Part shown: positions 8,388 to 16,858 of the stretch, one piece after another
How positions within the stretch are numbered: the first letter of the stretch is position 1
Layout: the number at the start of each line of letters is the position of its first letter
DNA from: CBDCVD01 sp965224015
Lineage (GTDB): Bacteria; Pseudomonadota; Alphaproteobacteria; Rhizobiales; CBDCVD01
DNA: 64,000 bases
NCBI GenBank assembly: GCA_965224015.1
Contig: OZ245032.1
Span: forward strand, 1,612,001-1,676,000
Direction: 5' to 3'
Translations under genes and position numbers: made by a program
The notes under the pieces: generated by a model
What the model was told of the DNA's origin: nothing
The model's input: only the letters and a program-made list of their open reading frames with translations
The model's database searches: none

Positions 8388-9173
8388 ATGGATAAGATTA
8401 TAAAGATTGAGAACCTGCGCAAAACCTTCGGGGATCTGGTGGTGCTCGACGGGATTGATCTTGATGTGCATCGTGGGGAGACGATTGTGGTCATTGGCGC
8501 ATCTGGGTCGGGCAAATCAACGTTGCTGCGCTGTGTGAACTTTATGGAAATCCCTTCCGCTGGCCGGATCAGTTTTAACGGCGAGGCGGTCGGCAAGGTC
8601 AATGGCGGGGCGTTTGTTTACGCTGAAAAGGAACTGAGCGCCTTGCGCGCGCGCGTGGGTATGGTGTTTCAGCATTTTAACCTGTTCCCGCATATGCGTG
8701 TGAAGCACAATGTTATGGAGGGGCCCCGCACGGTTCTTAAGTGCGACATGGCCGAATGTGCCCGGCGGGCGGGAAAATACCTCGACAAAGTCGGCCTTGG
8801 CTGGAAGGCGGATGCTTATCCTTCTCAATTGTCGGGGGGGCAACAACAGCGGGTGGCCATCGCCAGGGCTTTGGCCATGGAGCCCGAGATCATGCTCTTT
8901 GATGAGGCCACATCGGCACTGGACCCGGAGCTTGTTGGCGAGGTGTTGCAGACCATGAAGGAACTCGCCGACGAGGGTATGACCATGATGATTGTGACTC
9001 ATGAGTTGGGTTTTGCCTATACGGTTGCCGACCGCGTACTGTTTTTGGGCCAGGGCAAGATCATTGAGCAGGGAGATCCGGACGCGGTCCTGATCAATCC
9101 GCAACACGCAGCGACGAAAAACTTTCTGCGCGGGCACAGTTCTTTTCGTTTGCCGGAGCCTAACCTGGATTGA
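8388..9173 (+). CDS. Amino acid ABC transporter ATP-binding protein (GlnQ type)
   Basis: The 261-residue ATPase has Walker A GASGSGKST, Q-loop (VFQHFNLFPH), signature LSGGQQQR, Walker B IMLFDEATSALD and switch His in VTHELG. It energises the permease pair encoded upstream. Its start lies immediately after a repeat insertion that separates it by 164 bp from the permeases. The ribosome site (GAACAGG) is weak, so expression may have been altered by the insertion. Confidence 0.88.
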   Translation: MDKIIKIENLRKTFGDLVVLDGIDLDVHRGETIVVIGASGSGKSTLLRCVNFMEIPSAGRISFNGEAVGKVNGGAFVYAEKELSALRARVGMVFQHFNLFPHMRVKHNVMEGPRTVLKCDMAECARRAGKYLDKVGLGWKADAYPSQLSGGQQQRVAIARALAMEPEIMLFDEATSALDPELVGEVLQTMKELADEGMTMMIVTHELGFAYTVADRVLFLGQGKIIEQGDPDAVLINPQHAATKNFLRGHSSFRLPEPNLD

Positions 9174-9178
9174 ACCCC

Positions 9179-10108
9179 ATGAGCGCCTTACGCACCAGCA
9201 AGCAGACCACCCATGATGCCGATGATGACCCGCGCAATCGAGACATTATGATCTATGTCAACGGTGAGATCGTTCACCGCGACGCGGCAATGGTGTCGGT
9301 CTATGATTCCGGTTTTATGCTGGGAGACGGGATGTGGGAGGGCCTGCGTCTTTACAACGGCAAGTGGATTTTCTTCGACGAACACATGGATCGTCTGTTC
9401 GACAGTTGCAAGGCTATTTCCCTGGATATCGGCCTTGATCGTGCCGGCATTGCCGAGGCATTGCGCCAAACCGCAGAGGCCAACACTATGGTTACCGACG
9501 TGCACTGTCGTCTGATGGCCACCCGTGGGGTAAAATCCAGGCCCTTTCAGCATCCGGGTCTGTCGCGCCAGGGGGCCACAATTGTCATCATCATGGAACA
9601 TTCCAAACCGAGCGAAGCCCTGACAAGTCTAGGCGTTCGCCTGGCCAGCGTGCCCCAGGTCCGCGGCCTTCCCCACGCCCAGGACGCCAAGCTAAACTCC
9701 CACTCCAAACTCAACTGCATTATCGCCTGTTTGCACGCCGAGGCTTGCGGCGCCGATGAGGCCCTGATGCTCGATCCGAACGGGTTTGTAAATACCACGA
9801 ATGCCTGCAACTTTTTTATTGTCCGCAAAGGCCAGGTCTGGACGTCGCGCGGTGACTATTGCATCAACGGGGTTACGCGACAAAAGGTTATTGTCTTGTG
9901 TAAGGAGAATGATATCCCGGTATTTGAGAAAAACTTTTCTCTTTACGAGGCCTATTCTGCCGACGAGGCGTTTCTTACCGGCACGTTTGGCGCGCAAACG
10001 CCGGTACGTGAAATCGATGGCAAAACAATCGGCTGCGGGGGCATGGGACCTGTCACTCGGCGCATCCGGAATCTGTATCGTGATCTCATTTCAGCCCATA
10101 CGATGTAG
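9179..10108 (+). CDS. PLP-dependent aminotransferase, class IV (branched-chain/D-amino acid type)
   Basis: The protein is about 309 residues from ATG 9179. A TTG at 9170 overlaps the previous stop and is a less likely start. The fold-type IV core is evident: DSGFMLGDGMWEGLR near the N-terminus, the HSKLN segment with a candidate PLP lysine, GADEALMLDPNGFVNTT for phosphate and carboxylate contacts, and TGTFG near the C-terminus. It would transfer an amino group between an amino acid and a keto acid. Its overlap-close position behind the ATPase gene and ahead of the GntR regulator puts it in the uptake/catabolism operon. D- versus L-specificity cannot be read. Confidence 0.8.
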   Translation: MSALRTSKQTTHDADDDPRNRDIMIYVNGEIVHRDAAMVSVYDSGFMLGDGMWEGLRLYNGKWIFFDEHMDRLFDSCKAISLDIGLDRAGIAEALRQTAEANTMVTDVHCRLMATRGVKSRPFQHPGLSRQGATIVIIMEHSKPSEALTSLGVRLASVPQVRGLPHAQDAKLNSHSKLNCIIACLHAEACGADEALMLDPNGFVNTTNACNFFIVRKGQVWTSRGDYCINGVTRQKVIVLCKENDIPVFEKNFSLYEAYSADEAFLTGTFGAQTPVREIDGKTIGCGGMGPVTRRIRNLYRDLISAHTM

Positions 10109-10131
10109 CCCCAACCAGAGGCAAGAGAGAG

Positions 10132-10815
10132 ATGGCAACAAGAACCCTAATGCATCTTCAGCCGGTAAACGACGAGACACGGCGCGAGCAAATCGTTCAT
10201 AAATTACGGGCGCTTATTGTACGCGGTGGGGTTGAACCCGGAGAACGGTTGACCGAGACGCGCCTTGCTACGCAGTTGGGAGTTAGTCGGGCCCCCTTGC
10301 GTGAAGCCATTCGAGAGCTGGTGGAAAGTGGGCTTGTGGAGAGCCTTCCCTACCGGGGCCTGTTTGTTCGCCGCTTGAGCCGCTCGGCTTTACGTGAGCT
10401 TTATTCACTGCGGACTGCACTTGAACAGTTTGCCTTCCGTCAGTGTTGGAACAAGCGCACACCGGACGCCCTGAATGATCTGCACAGGCGTCATGAAAAT
10501 CTTGTTGCGGAAGTCGCCAGGAATCAGGACCCCAATCGGGCCATCGAGCTGGAGCTGGTTCTGCATTCCTGGTGTTATGAGCTCTCGGAGCATAAATTGC
10601 TGCAAAAGACGTGGGAACAAATGAAGCCCAATTTACAGTTTTATTTTACTCTGCATCAAAAGGCCCACAACCGCCCAGGGCCCTTGCGCAGTGCCCATGA
10701 GCTCTATGTTGAATGTGCAACCGGTGATAGTCTTGATACCATGCTTGCGCATCTGGAACAGCACATGAGTCAGGGGCTGGAAACCACAATAAAGGACATC
10801 CCTCCGGACGCATAG
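10132..10815 (+). CDS. GntR family regulator, FadR subfamily (FCD domain)
   Basis: The 227-residue protein has an N-terminal winged helix (REQIVHKLRALIVRGGVEPG to RAPLREAIRELVESGLVE, residues ~18-75) and an all-helical FCD ligand domain with RTALEQFAFRQ and metal/effector histidines later (RRHENL, HSWCYEL). It lies 23 bp after the aminotransferase gene, so it is probably the local regulator of the transporter/aminotransferase operon. The candidate operator is the palindrome at 5758. The inducing ligand is unknown. Confidence 0.85.
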   Translation: MATRTLMHLQPVNDETRREQIVHKLRALIVRGGVEPGERLTETRLATQLGVSRAPLREAIRELVESGLVESLPYRGLFVRRLSRSALRELYSLRTALEQFAFRQCWNKRTPDALNDLHRRHENLVAEVARNQDPNRAIELELVLHSWCYELSEHKLLQKTWEQMKPNLQFYFTLHQKAHNRPGPLRSAHELYVECATGDSLDTMLAHLEQHMSQGLETTIKDIPPDA

Positions 10816-10922
10816 GGTGGGCATTGGCTTTTGCCAAGCGCCAATGAGGATCTATGAGGATCTGCCACACGGGGCGCGGCGAAGCGGTTCAAAATTGTTG
10901 CGCTTTGCCATACAACGCGGTT

Positions 10923-10955
10923 AAAAAAAAGGGGCTGCCACTATTGCGACAGCCC
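10923..10955 (-). terminator. Intrinsic terminator, minus strand
   Basis: Read on the minus strand, GGGCTG and CAGCCC pair around a 12-nt loop and are followed by a run of eight T. No intact minus-strand gene lies upstream; the nearest is the dead SRPBCC gene ending at 11700, some 750 bp away. Confidence 0.5.
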
Positions 10956-10975
10956 AAGTCCAGGGAGGAAACTTA

Positions 10976-11218
10976 TACCAGCGGTGTTGACTTTATAGAT
11001 ACGCCGGCTGGGGTGGGGCCTTGATAACACCCCTGATTGACGCTATAGCAAAATGCGTTTAATGGGAATCATGGGGCTTTCCCCCGTATTCTTCTCGCAT
11101 TTTGCTATATATTTCAGGGCAATCAGCTTTACGCATTTAGTTGTATCCTTGGCAAAATGGGTACACCTAAACCCATGCTGATCTAATTCCTGAGCCCTTG
11201 GCAAGGGCCCTTGGTATT
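10976..11218 (+). repeat. Family C element split by a family B element
   Basis: The left 70 bp (ATACCAGCGG... to GATTGACGCTA) and the right 35 bp (...AAGGGCCCTTGGTAT) match the two parts of an intact C element. Between them sits B copy b. The flanks read CTA on both sides of the insert. Confidence 0.7.
11044..11183 (+). repeat. Family B palindromic element, copy b (complete, nested)
   Basis: Both hairpin modules are present, with TATAGCAAAATGCG facing CGCATTTTGCTATA, then the linker, then ATCAGCTTTACG to ATGCTGATC. It is inserted in a C element. Confidence 0.8.
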
Positions 11219-11256
11219 AAGTCTTAGAGTCGTCGGGCCGCCGATGCACCCGTAAT

Positions 11257-11305
11257 CTGGAAACGTCTATTGGCGACTTGGCCAACCCGTTCATGGAGAT
11301 GCCCA
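11257..11305 (+). repeat. Family D fragment
   Basis: It carries GGAAACGTCTATTGGCGAC followed by CCCGTTCATGGAGATGCCC, the same series as in the D segment nested at 8258 (read inverted). Confidence 0.5.
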
Positions 11306-11625
11306 TCGGATGCCGAACGTATTGACGATTGGTGCAAACCACCATTAAGGCGATATTGAATGCGTAAGCGGCCTCGGGTGTATCCATTTATTGGTCACAC
11401 AGCGGGAAGCCAGCTTCGATTCCCTTGAACTCCGACCGATGTATGAGTCCTTGTATGCCGCAAGTCAAGGCTAGAAGCGCAAATAATGTTGCTTTGCACA
11501 ATAAGATTGGCGATCGTTGCTAATATGTCACATTTTGGCGGGTGCGCACCCTATGTATTGCTAATATACCAGCGATATTGGCTTTCTGTACACACGGACT
11601 TGCGGGCATATCTATCAACCGGCAT

Positions 11626-11676
11626 AATCATAAGACACGCACGATCATAAGACACGCACGATCATAAGACAAGCAC
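11626..11676 (+). repeat. 17-bp tandem repeat, three units
   Basis: Three head-to-tail units of (G/A)ATCATAAGACACGCAC; the third has one change. There are no spacers between them. Confidence 0.8.
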
Positions 11677-11699
11677 GGCCCAAAGACCTTTGGGCATGC

Positions 11700-12240
11700 T
11701 CATCCTGCATTGGCGCGGCGTTCCGCTTCTGCCTTCAGGCCGCGATTGAATGCTTGATAGCCGTCAACATACATCTTGGTCAAGCGGCCACCCATCAAGA
11801 AGGTCATGCCCCCATGATCCCGGCCGATTGGATAAACCGTGTCTTGCCATCATTGATTGCCTCAACCTTGAAGTGATGGTTGTCGCGAATGCCGCCAGGA
11901 CCTTTTTCAGCCTAGATCAGCATGCGTTTAGCTGTACCGCTCACAAAATGGGTACACCTAACGCCAAGCTGATCTAGAAGAACTCCCGCCCGTCCACAAC
12001 CGAGATGGTATGGTCGGTTGCGGTCAGCTTATCCTTGGCAGGATCGAGTTGAAAGGAAACGGTGATCTTTGACCCGTTCTTGATCGCACCTTCGATGTCG
12101 ACCAGAAAGGCCACCCCGTTTCCGTAAAAGGCCCTGGCTCATCTCGGAGACAACCAAACCGGGCATGATCAGGGCCACATCCATGAAGTCGGGCGTTTCT
12201 TCGGCCAACAGCTCTGTGATCGCAAAGACGGCATATTTGA
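11700..12240 (-). pseudogene. SRPBCC/polyketide-cyclase-like gene, broken
   Basis: Read on the minus strand, fragments in successive frames give NGVAFLVDIEGAIKNGSKIT, TATDHTISVVDGREFF, GGIRDNHHFKVEAINDGKTR and MGGRLTKMYVDGYQAFNRGL, ending RRANAG-stop at 11700. This order (strand with GSKI, then DG-REF, then HHF...GKTRF, then a long C-terminal helix) is that of SRPBCC lipid-binding proteins. Breaks are a frameshift near 12130, a palindromic B module inserted at 11912-11977 that supplies a TAG stop, and a one-base loss near 11815. The 5' end is replaced by an IS5 remnant. It cannot make a functional protein. Confidence 0.65.
11912..11977. repeat. Family B module 2 alone, copy c, flanked by CTAG
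   Basis: Only the GATCAGC...GCTGATC hairpin is present. CTAG stands at both ends, and the element lies inside the SRPBCC pseudogene, so this copy marks a genuine insertion point. Confidence 0.75.
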
Positions 12241-12381
12241 GGATATGCAGTCCCGCCATCAGCCGCGTCGAAAGGGGCGGGTGGCTTTGTCTGTATAGAC
12301 TGCTTCACATTTATCCGACAGAAATTGCCAATCGATCTGGCCGGCTAAAATCGCCTTCTCATGGCCCCTATTGATGATCTG
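12236..12381 (-). pseudogene. IS5-family transposase, N-terminal remnant (copy 1)
   Basis: The minus strand carries the same sequence as 42977-43122 (start of an IS5-like transposase: INRGHEKAILADKIDWQFLS then MAGLHILKYA), but four bases are missing in the GTGGC(CGG) region, so the frame is broken. The rest of the transposase is absent. Confidence 0.65.
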
Positions 12382-12484
12382 ATACCAGCGGCATTGGCTT
12401 TATATACACGCCGACTGGTGTACTGCCTTGATAACACATCTCTTTGACGCTAACCCATGAGTCATTGTCAAGGGCCCTTGGTAT
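12382..12484 (+). repeat. Family C, 103-bp element, copy 1
   Basis: The family C type element has ends ATACCAGCGG and CCCTTGGTAT (so ATACCA/TGGTAT inverted ends), a CCAAGGGCCCTTGG palindrome at the right end and the interior GACACGCCGACTGGTGTAC. It contains no open frame. Six copies in the window are exactly 103 bp. Confidence 0.85.
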
Positions 12485-12708
12485 GATCCAACCTTGAACG
12501 AAACCTATCGAACTGACCGGTTTTAAAAGGTTCTCTTGGCTTCATATCCCTCTCCAAATCACTTGTTTGGCCAGTGAATCACAGAAAAGGAGGTTACGCA
12601 AATTGCTAGGAAACAAACCACAGGCGTGCAAAATCTTATAATATCGAAGGCATGGAAAAGCCTGATAATCAAACAATATCAACGCAATAGAAATTCTTCA
12701 CAAACGAC
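12485..12708 (+). repeat. Family F, 224-bp repeat, copy 1
   Basis: A 224-bp sequence (GATCCAACCTTGAACG... to ...TTCTTCACAAACGAC) lies directly to the right of a C element here, at 35398 and at 43226, with the same length each time. With C it forms a 327-bp unit. It may be the outer end of the IS5-like element whose transposase start adjoins copies 1 and 3. Confidence 0.75.
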
Positions 12709-13094
12709 GAATCAATTTTTGAGGTTGAGCAAAGGACTGCTTGCGCTCCGGCCATGAATAACCAAGTATTTTCAAAACCTTAACCAAGGCGCTTGCGCAG
12801 GTTCTGTGTTTCGATTCATATGCTTATGCCAAGGGGCTTTGCGTTTGACTCTTCGCCAGGTTGAAAACCGTTGTCTTATCAGCACGATCCAAAAGGAAAC
12901 GTCTATTTACGACCTGGCCAGCACGCTCCCCCTCCCAACCACCCGCACAACGGTACCCTATGGGTGTCTGGGAGGGGGAGCGTGCTGGGGGTTCCTGCTA
13001 ATAGATATGCCTACAAGTCAGCGTGTGCAAAAAGCTAATACTGCTCTGGTATTACCCAATGGCAGGGCTTACCTGCATCATACGGACAGCCAAT
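12709..13094. other. Spacer before the methyltransferase gene
   Basis: No gene is seen. From 12826 on it is filled by a C-like element carrying a D segment with a long hairpin. Confidence 0.6.
12826..13052 (-). repeat. Inverted C-like element carrying a complete D element
   Basis: The outer parts (ATGCCAAGGGGCTTTGCG... and ...CAGCGTGTGCAAAAAGC to CTCTGGTAT) match the diverged C subtype at 34909. About 130 bp of D sequence sits between them, including a 20-bp perfect inverted repeat (arms 12918-12937 and 12969-12988, CCAGCACGCTCCCCCTCCCA) around a 31-nt loop. The element ends 42 bp before the methyltransferase start. Confidence 0.65.
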
Positions 13095-14312
13095 ATGAGC
13101 GATCTTAGTCCCGATTTGGGCCTTAAATTCGGATTGTCACAACGCTTTATCGAAGCTGCACGCGATCAAAGCCGAGTCAAAGGTCTCACTCATGAATTCT
13201 ACCGCTACCCAGCGCGGTTCTCGCCAAGCTTTGTCAAAGGCGCGATTGAAGTCTTTACTCAGCCGGGAGATTGGGTATTGGACCCTTTTGCTGGGGGAGG
13301 TACCACGCTGGTTGAAGCTATGGCGATGGGACGCAATGCTCTTGGCATCGATATCAGCTCGCTCTCATCCTTCTTGTGCGAGGCAAAAACGCAGATCCTG
13401 TTCGATAGGGATGTCGGTGCGTTCAGTCGCTGGATGGAACGCATTGATAGCACTATCAACATGCATGCTCCAAGCGAACGCCATGATGATTATGCCGATG
13501 CGGGCTATTACCGAAACTTGGATGGGCCTGGGTTCTGGCGCTTGCGTAAGGCTATTGAGCAAGCTCTCAGCTCTGTTGAGCGCTTACGCTGCAGACGAGC
13601 TCACGTTCTGGCGCGCTGCGTAGTTTTGAAGACGGCTCAGTGGGCGCTGGATTCTCGCAAGACACGGCCCTCTGTGAAAGCCTTCAAAACCCAGATGCAC
13701 AAGCAAGCTGGGTTTATGCTAGAAGCCGCGCTGGATTTTCGGGCTCAAGTGAATGGACTTGATCTGGCCACTCCGCCTCAAGCAATTAGCTTGCACAGAA
13801 CAACCGCAGGTGCAGAAAAGGAAAAGACTGTTGCGAATATCTGCCCGCCAAAGCTGATTGTCACATCGCCGCCTTATCCAGGTATTCACGTGCTTTACCA
13901 CCGCTGGCAGGTCGATGGGCGCAAGGAAGCACCAGCACCGTTTTGGATTGCGGGCAAGCTCGATGGGGCGGGCTCTAGCTACTACACGCTTGGGGATCGC
14001 AATAACCCCGGCCTTAAGTCCTATTTCGACAATCTGAAATCCACCTTCAATTCCGTAGCTGCGATGGCCGGAGATGAGACCACAATCGTGCAGATGGTGG
14101 CCTTCTCCAAGCCTAATTGGCAGCTCCCGAAATATTTAGAAGTTATGGAAGAATGTGGACTGGAAGAGCATCGCCCATGGGAAGTCTTGCTGGATGAGGG
14201 GGATGGTCGGCTATGGCGGGATGTGCCTAGTCGCCGCTGGCATGCCCATCAAAAGGCTCGCGCGCCAGGAGCGCGTGAAGTTGTTCTGGTGCATCGTAGA
14301 GCTCGGTCTTAG
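13095..14312 (+). CDS. DNA methyltransferase (amino-methylating, TSPPY type)
   Basis: The protein is 405 residues from ATG 13095; an in-frame upstream ATG at 13023 lies in a repeat and is discounted. A motif X-like segment (ARFSPSFV, 40-47) and SAM-binding motif I (DPFAGGGT, 63-70) are followed by GIDIS (acidic motif II). A ~165-residue middle region may read the target. Catalytic motif IV TSPPYPG comes at 257-263, and the order X-I-(variable)-IV is alpha-like. TSPPY is typical of N4-cytosine enzymes, but N6-adenine is possible. It converges with, and overlaps by 4 bp, the GHKL ATPase gene. It is probably the modification arm of a restriction or defence cassette. There is no good ribosome site, so it may be leaderless. 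Confidence 0.85.
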   Translation: MSDLSPDLGLKFGLSQRFIEAARDQSRVKGLTHEFYRYPARFSPSFVKGAIEVFTQPGDWVLDPFAGGGTTLVEAMAMGRNALGIDISSLSSFLCEAKTQILFDRDVGAFSRWMERIDSTINMHAPSERHDDYADAGYYRNLDGPGFWRLRKAIEQALSSVERLRCRRAHVLARCVVLKTAQWALDSRKTRPSVKAFKTQMHKQAGFMLEAALDFRAQVNGLDLATPPQAISLHRTTAGAEKEKTVANICPPKLIVTSPPYPGIHVLYHRWQVDGRKEAPAPFWIAGKLDGAGSSYYTLGDRNNPGLKSYFDNLKSTFNSVAAMAGDETTIVQMVAFSKPNWQLPKYLEVMEECGLEEHRPWEVLLDEGDGRLWRDVPSRRWHAHQKARAPGAREVVLVHRRARS

Positions 14313-16831
14313 GCGCTTTCTTCGAGGCCCTCGATCGCATCGTCGGTTTCCAGATCGCTTGAGCCCAGCGAGATCAGGGTTGGAACAAATGGGGCGAGAG
14401 CCCGGCAGGTACACTCAATCCGGTCTTCAATGGTTTCAGATGAAGCATCTTCGTCGCCCTTTTCAGACTTTTTGGCGCGCTTATCTTCAAGGATCATCGA
14501 CAAGCCGATTAATACATTGGCGTACATGAACTGCTTACGCAGAAGCGCCGCGGCCTCCTTAGATAGACGCTTAAGCTTGGCTTCGTTCTGCAAGGGCAGG
14601 TTGTCCATGTTGACCTTGAACTCGTAGCAGTCACGGGTTTCATCGTCTGAGTAGCCAACCATCTCAATCTTCATCGCCGTGAACGCATCAAAGCTTTCTT
14701 TTTCCCAAGCATCGCGATAAACGCGTTTGATTCTGGGCGATTCAAGCTTGCTGGGGCGCTCGCGCTCGGCGCCGTCCTTGTCCTTTGGCGGTTTGCGCAC
14801 GCCACCACCGCCCGGATGCATTTCTGCCTTCGGCTGGATCGTCACCTTGATGTGGTTCTCAAAGCGGTGACATGTATCATGCGTGTGTGCGATGTACTCA
14901 ATCTCATCACCTACGCTGACTTCACTAGGCAAATCGATTGTCACGGTCGCGATGCCATTTTTAAGATTGGGGCCGATTGGGCTGGCCTTAAACTCGGTCC
15001 CATCGCTGCCCTTACACGTAAGATCAAACACGCCGCGCTCTGCTGCGCGGGTGAAGTAGTCATTACGCGCATCTGTCTCAAACGTTAGGCGCATCCGTTT
15101 ATTGATGGGGCAACTTCTCTTAAGGGTTTGTCCGTAGTCCGTGCCCTTGATCTTAAAGAATGTCGGGTAAACCTCACCCTTGAAGTCTTCTTTCGGATCG
15201 CTGCCTGTAGGCACCGTCTTGAACGAGGCCGATATCCTCTGGCCAGGTTGCAAGAGTGTGGTCAGGTTGGGCGAGCTCTTAATCAGGGATTGTAGCACAT
15301 CGGTGAACGGTTTGTCGTCCTGAAGGCGCTCTTGCATACGCTCCTGTTGGCGCTTGTTGCGCAACTCTTTGAGTTCCTGGCAATCGTGAATGGCTTTTTC
15401 CAGTGAAGCCACAAGCGCGCGTCTGAACTCATTGTCAACAAGCCTGTCACGGCTTGGCATAAACAAATCCTCACGCGTACGGCTCGATAGATCATCGCAC
15501 GCGACAAACACCAGAAGATCATCGGCCAACGGTTTCATCTTCATCGCCTCGCGGCGGAAAAAGTCCTTGGGCAAGCTCCCTTGGGTCTGGCCATTGCGTA
15601 AGAAGACTATGCCTTCGCGCTTGCGATAGCCACGCGCCCCGCCCAGCTTCTTGGCGTTGGTTTCTTTGGTTGAACCTGCCTGAACAAAGGCAAATATATT
15701 GGCGATGAGTTTTTCGCCTCTGGGCTGGAAGGGAACGCTTACAGGAAAGCCGCTTTCTACGTTGTCGCTGTCTTTGATCCGGCGAAGAAGGCCAGAGAGC
15801 GTTGTGCGGCGGCTGCCTACATCCAGATACCTGCCAGCCTTGTTTTTGCGGTATTCATAGAAGCGCACTGGAAGTGCGATTTCGGGAAGAAGAAGATCAA
15901 GCCGGCTCAACAGGCTCTTGCCGCGCAATATGTTCGAGCGTTCCCCAACGAATTTATAGTCAAACATTTTGATGGCCGTACCGTAAGGCGCTTGTCTGCC
16001 ATACGGGCTTTCATTATCCGGGTAGATGCCAAAGCTCTCAGCAGCAAAAGACAACACACCACCACGGCGATCTCGATCGCCCTCTTCTGCACCAACAGGG
16101 GCCAGATAGGTGTAGATAGAATTCTTCGGCGCTCCTGGCTCATCTCTCGGAAATTCACGGCGCACGACGGTAAAGCCCCATTCATGACCGCGGGGGCTTG
16201 CGCTCTCATTCAAGAGATCCGGATTGCGCTTGGAAACAACAAGCTGAAGATTGCTCATCCCGCAAAAGCGTAACGCCCCAGTGCCACCCTGATTAAACTG
16301 GCCTTGCACAAAAGGAATGTACTGTTTGTTGCTCTTTGACAGCGACAGGATCGTATCAGGAAGCTTATCGGGACTTTGCCCCTCACCACAATCCGAGATA
16401 GTGATATTAAGCCCTTGGGGGCGTGTGCCTGTTGCCGTCAGCGTAATTCCATCTGCAATCTTACGAGTTTTTTTCGCGCCCCAATCTTCGATAAAGCCAC
16501 CTGTTGCGATCTTCTTGCCTGTGCTGTTTTCAAAGAAGCGAGCTACAGCTTCGCGAATCGTTTTCGGCGCTTCTGCGCTCTCAGGATCGGTGTCGCTCAT
16601 CCAGCATTCGTTGATGAGTCTCGCATCAACTGAGTTGACGATTTTTTCTGCGAGAGCCGCTTCAGCCAGGTTTTGCTGGTTGCCGCTCTGACCCCAATTG
16701 TTCTCAACATCCCCATAGTGACGCCATAAGGCTGGCTCGTCCCAATAGCCATGCTCTTTGAGAATCATGATGATCTCGTCCTCGCTGTCGGCATACAGCA
16801 GGGCCGTGCAAAGCGCTTTGTTATCACTCAT
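14309..16831 (-). CDS. GHKL (HSP90/MutL-like) ATPase, large, defence-associated candidate
   Basis: The 840-residue protein has a clear Bergerat ATP fold at its N-terminus. The N-box is AEKIVNSVDARL (E62, N66, D69), the G1 box ISDCGEGQ (D147-G151), and the G2 lid GQFNQGGTGALRFCG (177-191). A transducer-like region follows (about 300-480, PVRFYEYRK, FLRNGQTQG), then a charged helical stretch (LRNKRQQERMQERLQDD), a beta-rich domain (about 570-690) and a helical C-terminus. MutL/MORC-type GHKL ATPases are known next to methylases in restriction-modification loci. I see no PD-(D/E)XK or HNH nuclease motif. A small gene lies 27 bp upstream on the same strand, and the methyltransferase gene converges. 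The role in defence is inference. Confidence 0.8.
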   Translation of the reverse strand: MSDNKALCTALLYADSEDEIIMILKEHGYWDEPALWRHYGDVENNWGQSGNQQNLAEAALAEKIVNSVDARLINECWMSDTDPESAEAPKTIREAVARFFENSTGKKIATGGFIEDWGAKKTRKIADGITLTATGTRPQGLNITISDCGEGQSPDKLPDTILSLSKSNKQYIPFVQGQFNQGGTGALRFCGMSNLQLVVSKRNPDLLNESASPRGHEWGFTVVRREFPRDEPGAPKNSIYTYLAPVGAEEGDRDRRGGVLSFAAESFGIYPDNESPYGRQAPYGTAIKMFDYKFVGERSNILRGKSLLSRLDLLLPEIALPVRFYEYRKNKAGRYLDVGSRRTTLSGLLRRIKDSDNVESGFPVSVPFQPRGEKLIANIFAFVQAGSTKETNAKKLGGARGYRKREGIVFLRNGQTQGSLPKDFFRREAMKMKPLADDLLVFVACDDLSSRTREDLFMPSRDRLVDNEFRRALVASLEKAIHDCQELKELRNKRQQERMQERLQDDKPFTDVLQSLIKSSPNLTTLLQPGQRISASFKTVPTGSDPKEDFKGEVYPTFFKIKGTDYGQTLKRSCPINKRMRLTFETDARNDYFTRAAERGVFDLTCKGSDGTEFKASPIGPNLKNGIATVTIDLPSEVSVGDEIEYIAHTHDTCHRFENHIKVTIQPKAEMHPGGGGVRKPPKDKDGAERERPSKLESPRIKRVYRDAWEKESFDAFTAMKIEMVGYSDDETRDCYEFKVNMDNLPLQNEAKLKRLSKEAAALLRKQFMYANVLIGLSMILEDKRAKKSEKGDEDASSETIEDRIECTCRALAPFVPTLISLGSSDLETDDAIEGLEESA

Positions 16832-16858
16832 ATGGTATGATCCAATCTATGGAATAAC

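Larger units (their letters stand above)
10816..11699. other. Gene-free repeat region
   Basis: About 0.9 kb with no recognisable gene in any frame. It contains a minus-strand terminator-like hairpin (10923), a C element split by a B element (10976-11218), a D fragment (about 11257-11305), another C-like left end (about 11569-11610) and a 17-bp tandem repeat (11626). The stretch 11310-11560 shows nothing that I can identify. Confidence 0.6.

Noticed and set aside
11400..11440. TTCGATTCC as a tRNA T-loop
   Set aside because: No acceptor stem, D arm or anticodon arm can be folded around it.
11626..11676. Possible CRISPR
   Set aside because: Only three directly abutting 17-bp units with no spacers and no cas gene in the window.
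13023..13094. Longer methyltransferase start (24 extra residues)
   Set aside because: The extension lies largely in the C-like repeat that ends at 13052 and contains no conserved sequence; ATG 13095 starts the conserved part.
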